Positions 1 to 9,168 are shown, counted from the stretch's first letter. The stretch is DNA of 19,987 nt from Candidatus Solincola tengchongensis (GCA_015711895.1 JACVJH010000071.1:1-19987), one strand, 5' to 3'. The notes: a model not told the origin generated them from the letters alone. Translations and numbers: made by a program.

Positions 1-2
1 TC

Positions 3-851
<849 letters not shown>

Positions 852-884
852 ACGCCGGAGACGGGGAGGAAGGCCACCCAAACC

Positions 885-1095
885 TTCGAGCCTTTCGCGA
901 AGATGCGGGTTTCCGCGTTGTCCTTCTTCGAGATCCCCTTCCCCTTTGTTGCTCTCCGCCATCCCCTCTTCGCTCCTGCGGTTTCGTGGGCTCTCGCCTT
1001 TCAAGATTCCCTTCCTTTGATCACCCTCCGCCATATCCTCTTTGCTTTAGGTCTTAAGCGGTTCTATAGGCTCTCGTCCTCCACCGTCCCTTTCC
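885..1095. repeat. Degenerate tandem repeat, unit about 72-80 bp
   Basis: Two long imperfect copies follow one another (about 943-1015 and 1014-1095), and a partial, more diverged copy precedes them (about 885-942). Anchors shared by the two main copies are CCTTTG, CTCCGCCAT (954-962 and 1026-1034, offset 72), CCTCTT, GCGGTT, GGCTCTCG (989-996 and 1069-1076, offset 80) and CCCTTTCC or similar. The offset change shows a gap of about 8 bases in the middle. The DNA is strongly pyrimidine-rich on the plus strand. I see no coding potential. Function is unknown. Confidence 0.55.
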
Positions 1096-1270
1096 CGTGC
1101 TCCGAACCGGCTTAGGATGCGCCTCCCGGGCCTTTCGGCTGGGGGCCGTGGGTGCATGAACCTGGGCAAGCGGCGGGAGGCCTGCCGAGGAGCTCCAACC
1201 GACAGAGACGGAGGTGGGAGCGCTCTCTCCGACCGACCTGTCCGGCCCAGTCTGAGTGGAAATCTCGTAT

Positions 1271-1315
1271 GGGCCGGTATTAACGGTCCCGCTCTGCAGG
1301 CTGCGCTGCGACCGA
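1271..1315. repeat. Dispersed 45-bp intergenic repeat, copy 1
   Basis: This matches 17098-17142 at 39 of 45 positions without gaps and in the same orientation. The shared core includes GGGCCGG, TTAACGGTC and CGCTGCGACCGA. A related block, ACCGACCTGTCCGGCCC, lies just upstream (about 1232-1248); its counterpart in the other copy follows the core directly (17138-17154). Both copies sit in noncoding DNA about 15.8 kb apart, so this looks like a genome-wide intergenic repeat rather than a gene. Confidence 0.65.
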
Positions 1316-1411
1316 ACCCCGGCCTTCCCGGACAAAGCTTTCCCTCATGAGGCGGATGGGCTGGAGGGTTTCTTCGATGGGAGACCCCGGAATCCTCCAC
1401 GCTTCCAGGAG

Positions 1412-1430
1412 CCCGGCGCCGGATGCCGGG
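1412..1430 (-). terminator. GC hairpin just downstream of the 109-aa gene
   Basis: A 6-bp stem (CCCGGC at 1412-1417 with GCCGGG at 1425-1430) and 7-base loop begin one base past the stop codon of the minus-strand gene ending at 1432. There is no T-run on the minus strand after it, so termination is only a possibility. Confidence 0.3.
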
Positions 1431-1431
1431 A

Positions 1432-1761
1432 TCAGGCGCCCGGACGGTGCCTTCCGAGGAAGCGGGCGGCGCGCAGAAGAGGGCTGGAGCGCATCTCCTC
1501 CAGGGTGTCCTGGATGTCCTCCACCGATTCCCGCACCCGATCCATAGTCTCGAGGATGGACCCGGCGCGCCCCTCCAGCCTCCGCAGCCCCTCGTACATG
1601 CGGGAGCCCTTTTCGGTGAAGGATGCCGACCAAGCCCGGTAATCGTCGTAGGCGGCGTTCAGGGTGCGGTAGACGGACAGAGCGGAGCGGACCAGGAGCA
1701 GGAGATCGACCAATCCTGTCCCCAGCGCCGCCAGGAAAACTGCCAGCGCGATCTTGCCCAA
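1432..1761 (-). CDS. Small membrane-anchored coiled-coil protein, unknown function
   Basis: A 109-residue protein that I cannot assign to a named family. The start is a TTG at 1761 with the strong purine tract AAGGGGGG seven bases upstream. The frame stays open further upstream to an ATG at 2046, but that start has no ribosome-binding site. Residues about 4-24 (IALAVFLAALGTGLVDLLLLV) form one hydrophobic membrane segment. The rest is charged and helical, with a stretch suited to a coiled coil (about residues 60-95, RLEGRAGSILETMDRVRE onward) and a basic C-terminus. The layout, one N-terminal helix plus coiled coil, resembles DUF948-like and YtxH-like envelope proteins, but that is only architectural similarity. 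It stands alone on the minus strand between clpX and valS, with no partner gene. Confidence 0.6.
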   Translation of the reverse strand: MGKIALAVFLAALGTGLVDLLLLVRSALSVYRTLNAAYDDYRAWSASFTEKGSRMYEGLRRLEGRAGSILETMDRVRESVEDIQDTLEEMRSSPLLRAARFLGRHRPGA

Positions 1762-1768
1762 TGGAATT

Positions 1769-1776
1769 CCCCCCTT
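1769..1776 (-). promoter_or_regulatory. Ribosome-binding site fixing the TTG start at 1761
   Basis: On the minus strand AAGGGGGG is followed by a 7-base spacer and then TTG. No alternative start in this frame has a comparable site, which is why the 109-residue form is chosen over the 204-residue open frame. Confidence 0.55.
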
Positions 1777-2561
1777 TTCCTTAACGCTGCCCGCGTGGAA
1801 TAAGGCCGTCGACGGAAGGACCTGCCTCCACCTTACGGCACCGCGCCCTTCGTTCTGCCCTCCGTACGCGGGTGTCCTACCCTTGGTCCTGAGGTGGACA
1901 TGCAGCGCAATGGAAACTTCGCTTCGGTAGGATATGTCGTCCTCCTCGGCCCGTATCCCCGCGGGAGATGCCATCCTCCTCGGTAGAAAGTCTTTATCCG
2001 ACTGCTCGATTTCTTTTCCGGTATATGGACCAAAAATCCGGTTCATGGAACAGGAAAAGGATATCCCGCTCTCCTCCGGGCCTCAAGCCCCGGATGGGGA
2101 GTGGGCCTTTCACCGCGCATTTCCAGGTCCGGCCGCGGTCCTTTTCCCGCTTCCTTCCCGCATGGGTTGGCCGCGGCCTCCCCTACCTCGCTGCCGGCTT
2201 CCTCCCTTGCGGCCTTTGGCGGTGCTTCGCCGCTCGGCGCTCATTCACTCCCCAGGCATTTTTCCGCCTTGTCCGCGGCGGTTTCCGACATCCGATGCCC
2301 TCGGTGATTTCCAAGGACTTCCACGTCTTAATGTCCGGTTGTCCCGGGATGGCTGGCGTTGGGCGCACGTTCGAGCTCTCCCCCGGCTGCAACCCTGGTA
2401 TCCGTTCGGTTCACCGCCTCGGCGCACCGGGATTCGGGTTTGCCCTTTTGCCGTCCTTTAAAGCGATTTCCGCGTGCCCTCCGGGTTCGGGGGCCTTTGA
2501 GGGGCCGATTGCGAAAGGAAGAGGCGTTTGACCCTCACGGCAAGCGGCCACTTGCATATAT
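1777..2561. other. Noncoding region upstream of valS, no gene recognised
   Basis: These 785 bases hold only frames with arginine/proline-rich, low-complexity translations and no ribosome-binding sites. Small hairpins are visible, for example TCCGGG (2075-2080) with CCCGGA (2089-2094) and an 8-base loop. GGCCGCGG occurs twice. No tRNA T-loop signature, rRNA or transposase fragment was seen. A perfect TATAAT lies at 2559-2564, but the nearest TTGAC-like box (2528-2533) is 25 bases away, too far for a standard promoter. Confidence 0.5.
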
Positions 2562-2603
2562 AATGTCTCATATCGCCGGGAGCGCCGTTCTCGCCGTGAG
2601 CCG
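2562..2603. repeat. 42-bp perfect direct repeat, copy 1
   Basis: This segment begins AATGTCTCATATCGCCGG and is repeated without mismatch at 2672-2713, 110 bases downstream. Inside it CGCCG occurs three times with 4-base gaps (period 9), and CTCA near the left end is complementary to TGAG near the right end. Copy 1 starts within the TATAAT at 2559-2564. Both copies fall in the region upstream of valS. Confidence 0.9.
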
Positions 2604-2671
2604 CGAGGCCCCCGCGACTTCGGTGAATGGCCGACCTCCCTGCTGGCGTGGGGAAGCCCCCGGTAAAAGCG

Positions 2672-2713
2672 AATGTCTCATATCGCCGGGAGCGCCGTTC
2701 TCGCCGTGAGCCG
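2672..2713. repeat. 42-bp perfect direct repeat, copy 2
   Basis: Identical to 2562-2603. The 68 bases between the copies are unrelated unique sequence. The perfect identity of two noncoding copies points to recent duplication or conversion, or to selection on the sequence. Confidence 0.9.
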
Positions 2714-2734
2714 GAGCGCTGTCGTTGTTCCTTT

Positions 2735-2772
2735 GGACGGCGACCCACGCGGGCGGTGGGTACGGTCCGCCC
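2735..2772 (+). promoter_or_regulatory. Alternative hairpins in the valS leader
   Basis: One fold pairs ACCCAC (2743-2748) with GTGGGT (2756-2761), extended by GGAC (2735-2738) with GTCC (2765-2768). The competing fold pairs GGGCGG (2751-2756) with CCGCCC (2767-2772). The two share bases and cannot form together. Aminoacyl-tRNA synthetase genes are often leader-regulated, but the conserved T-box sequence is not present, so any regulatory role is inference. Confidence 0.3.
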
Positions 2773-2808
2773 CAGGTGAAAGGTGGAGGGCGCCTCAGAT
2801 GAAGGACT

Positions 2809-2816
2809 GGAGGTGA
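2809..2816 (+). promoter_or_regulatory. Ribosome-binding site that selects the TTG start of valS
   Basis: GGAGGTGA is fully complementary to the 16S rRNA tail and lies 8 bases before the TTG at 2825. The upstream GTG at 2783 has only AGGTGA at a short 3-4 base spacing. Confidence 0.6.
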
Positions 2817-2824
2817 GCGAAGGG

Positions 2825-5482
<2,658 letters not shown>

Positions 5483-5484
5483 AA

Positions 5485-5511
5485 GGGGTCAGGTCTTGAA
5501 TCGTGATACCC
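5485..5511 (+). repeat. Left terminal inverted repeat of the 244-bp element
   Basis: A 27-base arm, perfectly complementary to 5702-5728. The next ten bases inward match the other end at the hairpin arm (GGGTAT) and differ only in the 4-base loop. Confidence 0.9.
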
Positions 5512-5701
5512 TTATGGGTATACGCTTGCTCGAATTGCGGTTTAGGTCAAGTTTTACGAAGGCACGTCTTTCAAATGGCATCTCTCGGGTGTATGCAATT
5601 TTTAGAAGGGGAAGCTTTATTTGTACCGATCGAGCGTGAACTCGGAAACGCTTTGCTCGGAATGGAGATGAGGTTCGCCTGATGGATAGGAATACCCTAA
5701 G

Positions 5702-5728
5702 GGGTATCACGATTCAAGACCTGACCCC
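5702..5728 (-). repeat. Right terminal inverted repeat of the 244-bp element
   Basis: The exact reverse complement of 5485-5511. Its last base directly precedes the folC start codon, so it occupies the place where a ribosome-binding site would be expected. Confidence 0.9.
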
Positions 5729-7045
5729 ATGATGGATTTTAAGGAAGCGGAGGAGTACCTGGGCCGGCGGGCGAGGTTCGGCATCAAGCCGGGCCTGGAG
5801 CGCATAAGGCTTCTCCTGTCCCTGCTGGGAGACCCCCAGCTGGAATTTCCTTCCATTCACATCACGGGCACCAACGGCAAGACCTCCACGGCGCGCATGG
5901 TGGCCTCCATCCTGGGGGTAGGCGGGAGGAAGGTGGGCCGCTACACCTCCCCCCACCTGCAGAGCGTTACCGAGCGCATCTGCGTGGACGGGCGCCCGGT
6001 GACGGAGCGGGAGTTCGCCTCCCTCCTGGAGAGGGTCATACCCGCGGTGGAGGAGACCGATGCCCGGACCGGCGATCCCCTGACCTACTTCGAAGTGACC
6101 ACGGCCATGGCCTTTTTGCACTTCGCGCGGCGCAAGGTGGACGTGGGGGTCATCGAGGTGGGCCTGGGCGGGAGGTGGGACGCGACCAACTTGCTGATGT
6201 CCCAGGTCCAGGTGATCACCGGCGTGGCTTTCGACCACACGGCGGAGCTGGGGGACACCTTGGAGAGGATCGCCTTCGAGAAGGCGGGGATCATCAAGGG
6301 CGGGAGCGCGGTTATCTCCGCGGTGGCCCATCCGGGGGCCCTGAAGGTCATCGCTGCGGCCTGTAAGGAGAGGGGCAGCGAGCTGAAGTTATATGGAAGG
6401 GACTTCCAGTTGATCTATCAGCTCACCTACGGTGTAGAAACGGAGAGAATAGGCCAGGTGCTGGGAATACGGGGCCTCCTTCGCGAATATGCCGACCTCT
6501 TCCTTCCCCTGCTCGGCGAGCACCAGGGCGTGAACGCCGCCTGTGCCGTGGCTGCCTGCGAGGCCTTCGCCGGCTCTCCGGCGGTTCTCTCCGCGGACGA
6601 GGTGGCGGCGGGACTCCGCCGGGTGACCTCTCCCGGAAGGCTGGAGGTGGTCTCCCTGCATCCCCTGGTCATCCTGGACGGGGCCCACAACCCGGAAGGG
6701 GCGTTCCGCCTGGCCCAGGTGATCCGCAACGACCTGGATTATGAGAAGCTGGTCCTGGTCCTGGGCATCCTGGAGGACAAAGACATGCGGCGGATGCTGA
6801 AGATACTGCTTCCCCTTGCGGACACGGTGGTCTTCACCCAGAGCCGTGAGGAGAGGGCTGCCCCAGCGAGGAGACTGGCCCGCCTGGCCCGGGAGATGGG
6901 CTACGAGGGCGTGGTGGTGGAGGACATCGGGGAGGCGGTGAGGTTCGCCCGCACCCTGGCCTCGGTCTCGGACATGGTGTGCGTCACCGGGTCCCTATAT
7001 ACGGTGGGAGAGGCCCGCGAGGCCCTGGGGCTGCGCCCGGAGTGA
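5729..7045 (+). CDS. folC: Bifunctional folylpolyglutamate synthase / dihydrofolate synthase
   Basis: A Mur-ligase-family enzyme of 438 residues that adds glutamate to dihydropteroate and/or folates in the cytoplasm. The P-loop is HITGTNGKTST (catalytic K51). Further family motifs are YTSPHLQSVTERI, HTAELGDTLERIAFEKAGIIKGG and, in the C-terminal domain, LDGAHNPEG. Whether it carries both activities cannot be read from the sequence. The N-terminus (DFKEAEEYLGRRARFGIKPGLERI) aligns well with usual FolC starts, so ATG 5729 or the adjacent ATG 5732 is right. Neither has a Shine-Dalgarno sequence, because the 20 upstream bases belong to the inverted repeat of the mobile-looking element. The valS-folC order is widespread in bacteria, so the element has probably inserted into an older operon junction. 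Confidence 0.95.
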   Translation: MMDFKEAEEYLGRRARFGIKPGLERIRLLLSLLGDPQLEFPSIHITGTNGKTSTARMVASILGVGGRKVGRYTSPHLQSVTERICVDGRPVTEREFASLLERVIPAVEETDARTGDPLTYFEVTTAMAFLHFARRKVDVGVIEVGLGGRWDATNLLMSQVQVITGVAFDHTAELGDTLERIAFEKAGIIKGGSAVISAVAHPGALKVIAAACKERGSELKLYGRDFQLIYQLTYGVETERIGQVLGIRGLLREYADLFLPLLGEHQGVNAACAVAACEAFAGSPAVLSADEVAAGLRRVTSPGRLEVVSLHPLVILDGAHNPEGAFRLAQVIRNDLDYEKLVLVLGILEDKDMRRMLKILLPLADTVVFTQSREERAAPARRLARLAREMGYEGVVVEDIGEAVRFARTLASVSDMVCVTGSLYTVGEAREALGLRPE

Positions 7046-7203
7046 GCTGGGCTCGGGCGAACGCCCCGACCTTTCCGAAAATGTATTCTCCGTAGGCGGT
7101 TCCAGGGCTTATGAAGTTCGAGAGATTACCCCGGCATCCCGGCCGGAACCAGGCTGCTTTATGGTTTCGGTGGGTGCTCTTGGGGTTGAAAGAGGTCGGA
7201 AGG

Positions 7204-7241
7204 CCGCCTTGGCATCCTTACACCGCCTTGGCATCCTTACA
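7204..7241. repeat. 19-bp perfect tandem duplication
   Basis: The unit CCGCCTTGGCATCCTTACA occurs twice head to tail (7204-7222 and 7223-7241) with no mismatch. It lies 35 bases upstream of the candidate ndk promoter. Confidence 0.9.
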
Positions 7242-7275
7242 GAAAGAGTGAGGAGTCGCACGAGGAACCATCCTG

Positions 7276-7284
7276 TGATATATT
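7276..7284 (+). promoter_or_regulatory. Candidate extended -10 promoter of ndk
   Basis: TGATATATT fits the extended -10 form TGnTATAAT with one mismatch in the hexamer. It shares the string TGTGATA with the candidate mreB promoter at 8058-8067. No good -35 box is visible 17 bases upstream, as is usual for extended -10 promoters. Confidence 0.35.
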
Positions 7285-7390
7285 TCTCGGCGATTTCTTG
7301 GCGCGCCGGCAAGGGGCACGAAGCCCGAGGAGAGAGGCGTTGCCGGAGCGAGGAGAAGATGGGGTTCGGAGAACGGAGGAAGCTTTGGTC

Positions 7391-7804
7391 ATGGCCGTGG
7401 AGAGGACTCTTGTGCTGGTGAAACCGGACGGCGTGGAGAGAGGCCTGGTCGGAGAGGTCATCTCCCGCTTCGAGAGGCTGGGCATGCGCATCGTGGCCCT
7501 GCGCATGCTCCGCGTGGACGAGGACCTGGCGTCGAAGCATTACGCCGAACACGCGGGCAAACCCTTCTACCCGGAGCTGGTGTCCTTCATCACCTCCGGG
7601 GAGGTGGTGGCCATGGTCCTGGAGGGAGAGGGGGCCATAGGCCTGGTGCGCAAGGTCATGGGGCCCACCAATCCCGTTGAGGCCCCGCCGGGCACCATTC
7701 GGGGGGACTACGGGGTGGAGATCACCCGCAACCTGGTCCACGGCTCGGACGGGCCGGAGAGCGCCGCCCGTGAGATAGGCCTCTTCTTCCCCGACCTGAC
7801 CTGA
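7391..7804 (+). CDS. ndk: Nucleoside diphosphate kinase
   Basis: A 137-residue enzyme that transfers the gamma-phosphate between nucleoside triphosphates and diphosphates through a phosphohistidine. The sequence starts ERTLVLVKPDGVERGLVGEV, the standard N-terminus. The active-site histidine is H117 in NLVHGSDGPESAAREI. Length is normal. ATG 7391 is chosen because it opens exactly at the conserved N-terminus and has GGAGGA about ten bases upstream; the frame extends to 7298, but the extra 31 residues are basic and unlike Ndk. It lies between folC and the mre operon and has its own candidate promoter, so it is probably transcribed independently. Confidence 0.96.
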   Translation: MAVERTLVLVKPDGVERGLVGEVISRFERLGMRIVALRMLRVDEDLASKHYAEHAGKPFYPELVSFITSGEVVAMVLEGEGAIGLVRKVMGPTNPVEAPPGTIRGDYGVEITRNLVHGSDGPESAAREIGLFFPDLT

Positions 7805-7848
7805 CGAGGGCATGACCTGACGGCCCGGGGCGGGAGGGCCCCTGATCA

Positions 7849-7962
7849 CGGGGAAGAGGGTGAGGAAGGGCGGCCGCACCTCCCGCGTTTTCAAGCCCCC
7901 GACGGGGAAGTCCGCACGCGGCCGGCCGGGGCCTCATCACGGAGAGGAATCCCTCTTCCCCG
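7849..7962. repeat. 12-bp inverted repeat with 90-bp spacer
   Basis: CGGGGAAGAGGG at 7849-7860 and CCCTCTTCCCCG at 7951-7962 are exact reverse complements. The second arm itself lies in a near-palindrome (CTTCCCCGGGAAG). It could form a long-range stem in an ndk read-through transcript. Confidence 0.5.
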
Positions 7963-8057
7963 GGAAGGGAACCGTGGGGCACGGATTCCCGTCATCTATC
8001 CGGGGAACAGCGCCGCGGCATGGCGGCTCCGGGATGGGGAAGGAGAAGCGGACCCTT

Positions 8058-8067
8058 GTGATAAAAT
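8058..8067 (+). promoter_or_regulatory. Candidate extended -10 promoter of the mre operon
   Basis: TGATAAAAT at 8059-8067 matches TGnTATAAT except for one base, inside the longer string TGTGATAAAATT shared in outline with the region before ndk. Transcription would start near 8074-8075. A -35 box is not evident. Confidence 0.4.
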
Positions 8068-8074
8068 TATGGAC

Positions 8075-8131
8075 ATGATGAACGTGACGCGAAGCGGCCT
8101 TCGGGCCGTTAAAAATATGCCGGAAAGGTGA
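8075..8131 (+). CDS. Possible leaderless 18-codon reading frame before mreB
   Basis: An ATG at 8075 lies at the predicted transcription start. The frame runs 18 codons (start MMNVTRSGLR) to a TGA at 8129-8131. An in-frame ATG at 8069 is upstream of the expected transcript. The stop lies just ahead of the preferred mreB start, so translation could be coupled. The frame spans the UUCG hairpin. There is no Shine-Dalgarno sequence and no recognised family; this is a weak call and may be chance. Confidence 0.2.
   Translation: MMNVTRSGLRAVKNMPER
8093..8110 (+). promoter_or_regulatory. UUCG-tetraloop hairpin in the mreB 5' leader
   Basis: CGGCC (8095-8099), loop TTCG and GGCCG (8104-8108), extended by one G-T and one A-T pair, form a very stable short hairpin. 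It lies between the candidate promoter and the mreB ribosome-binding site. TTAAAAATA follows, with no T-run, so it is not a classical terminator. A role in mRNA stability is possible. Confidence 0.45.
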
Positions 8132-8132
8132 G
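8126..8132 (+). promoter_or_regulatory. Ribosome-binding site that selects the mreB start
   Basis: AGGTGAG lies 4-5 bases before the GTG at 8137. The GTG at 8128 falls inside this sequence and has only a weak GGAAAG upstream. Confidence 0.5.
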
Positions 8133-8136
8133 TGCC

Positions 8137-9168
8137 GTGTTTTCTTCGTGGGAAATGCTGGGAAGGGACATGGCCATCGACCTGGGGACGGCGAATACCC
8201 TGGTCTACGTGCGGGGAAAGGGCATCGTCCTCAACGAGCCGTCGGTGGTGGCCATCAACACCTCCAATGGGGCCATCCTGGCCGTGGGAGCGGAGGCCAA
8301 GCGCATGATCGGGCGCACACCGGGACACATCGTGGCCGTCCGGCCGCTCAAGGATGGCGTCATCGCCGACTTTGACGTCACGGAGAAGATGCTCCGCTAC
8401 TTCATCCAGAAGGTACACAAGCGGCGCCTTTTCGCCCGCCCCCGCGTGGTGGTCTGCGTGCCCTCCGGGACCACGGGAGTGGAGCAGCGAGCGGTGGAAG
8501 AGGCCTGCATCCAGGCGGGCGCGCGCGCGGCCTACATAATCGAGGAGCCCATGGCCGCGGCCATCGGCGCCGGCCTGCCCATCCATGAGCCCACAGGGAA
8601 CATGGTGGTGGACATCGGCGGCGGGACCACCGAGGTGGCGGTCATCTCCCTGGGGGGCATCGTGACCAGCGAGTCCATCCGCATCGGGGGGGATGAGATG
8701 GACGAGGCCGTGGTCAACTACATCAAGAAGGAATACAACCTCATGATCGGGGAGAGGACCGCCGAGGAGCTCAAGATCCAGATCGGCTCGGCCTTCCCCG
8801 TGGACGACGAGATCAACGCGGAGATACGGGGACGGGACCTGGTTACCGGCCTGCCCAAGACCATCGTGGTGCTGGCCGAGGAGATAAGGGAGGCCATCGA
8901 GGAGCCGGTCTCCGCCATCGTGGACGCGGTCAAGACCACCCTGGACAAGACCCCGCCCGAACTGGCCTCGGATATCATGGACCGGGGAATCGTGCTCACC
9001 GGTGGAGGGGCGTTGCTCACGGGACTGGACGAGAGGATACGCCACGAGACGGCCATGCCCGTGGTGGTCACCGCTTCCCCTCTCTCCGACGTGGCCATCG
9101 GTTCGGGGAAATGCCTCGAGGAGTTCGAGATCATGAAAAAGGTTCTCATCTCCTCCTCCCGGCATTGA
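8137..9168 (+). CDS. mreB: Rod shape-determining protein MreB
   Basis: A bacterial actin homologue of 343 residues that polymerises with ATP beneath the membrane and directs lateral cell-wall synthesis. The N-terminus (MFSSWEMLGRDMAIDLGTANTLVYVRG) carries the first phosphate loop (DLGTANT). The second phosphate loop is VVDIGGGTTEVAVISLGG, and the adenosine motif GIVLTGGGALLTGLDERI lies near the C-terminus. GTG 8137 is preferred over GTG 8128 because it has a proper Shine-Dalgarno site and because MreB proteins commonly begin MFxx shortly before GRDxAIDLGT. It heads a tight operon with mreC 17 bases downstream. The upstream leader is structured. Confidence 0.97.
   Translation: MFSSWEMLGRDMAIDLGTANTLVYVRGKGIVLNEPSVVAINTSNGAILAVGAEAKRMIGRTPGHIVAVRPLKDGVIADFDVTEKMLRYFIQKVHKRRLFARPRVVVCVPSGTTGVEQRAVEEACIQAGARAAYIIEEPMAAAIGAGLPIHEPTGNMVVDIGGGTTEVAVISLGGIVTSESIRIGGDEMDEAVVNYIKKEYNLMIGERTAEELKIQIGSAFPVDDEINAEIRGRDLVTGLPKTIVVLAEEIREAIEEPVSAIVDAVKTTLDKTPPELASDIMDRGIVLTGGGALLTGLDERIRHETAMPVVVTASPLSDVAIGSGKCLEEFEIMKKVLISSSRH

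Larger units (their letters stand above)
852..1431. other. Noncoding region after clpX with degenerate repeats
   Basis: No convincing gene lies in these 580 bases; the open frames have no ribosome-binding sites and show repetitive, proline/arginine-rich translations. The left half (about 885-1095) is a pyrimidine-rich degenerate tandem repeat. The right half holds one copy of a 45-bp dispersed repeat (1271-1315). A GC hairpin at 1412-1430 lies just past the stop codon of the minus-strand gene that ends at 1432. Confidence 0.6.
5485..5728. mobile_element. MITE-like 244-bp element with 27-bp perfect terminal inverted repeats
   Basis: The left end (5485-5511) starts GGGGTCAGGTCTTGAATCGT. The right end (5702-5728) is its exact reverse complement over all 27 bases. 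Each end continues into a subterminal hairpin with the same arms: ATACCC-TTAT-GGGTAT at 5506-5521 and ATACCC-TAAG-GGGTAT at about 5692-5707. The interior is visibly richer in A+T than the neighbouring genes. No transposase gene or convincing target-site duplication is present. That fits a non-autonomous element moved in trans, possibly by a REP-associated or IS200/IS605-type Y1 transposase; this family guess is from general resemblance only. It starts 2 bp after the valS stop and ends on the base before the folC ATG. A 73-codon frame inside is open but has no other support. Confidence 0.8.
7046..7390. other. Intergenic region folC-ndk
   Basis: These 345 bases hold no supported gene. They contain a 19-bp tandem duplication (7204-7241), a candidate extended -10 promoter (7276-7284) and, at the right end, the GGAGGA ribosome-binding site of ndk. 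A longer frame extends ndk upstream to 7298, but without a better start signal. Confidence 0.55.
7805..8136. other. Intergenic region ndk-mreB with long mreB leader
   Basis: No standard gene is seen in these 332 bases. CGGGGAAGAGGG (7849-7860) and its exact 12-base reverse complement (7951-7962) could pair across 90 bases. An extended -10 promoter, a UUCG-capped hairpin and a short overlapping reading frame lie just before mreB. Confidence 0.55.

Noticed and set aside
1777..2480. Group II intron or transposase remnant on the minus strand (GTGCGCCC start-like string)
   Set aside because: No domain V consensus, no reverse transcriptase or transposase motif in any frame.
2528..2564. TTGACC and TATAAT as a valS promoter
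   Set aside because: The 25-base spacing is too long for sigma-70 type recognition; the TATAAT alone is not enough evidence.
2714..2824. T-box riboswitch before valS
   Set aside because: GGTGGGTACGGTCCGC only loosely resembles the conserved T-box sequence; spacing and bases differ and no specifier stem could be identified.
5489..5710. 73-codon minus-strand frame inside the 244-bp element
   Set aside because: It has no ribosome-binding site, and its termini fall in the inverted repeats; the open frame is likely fortuitous.
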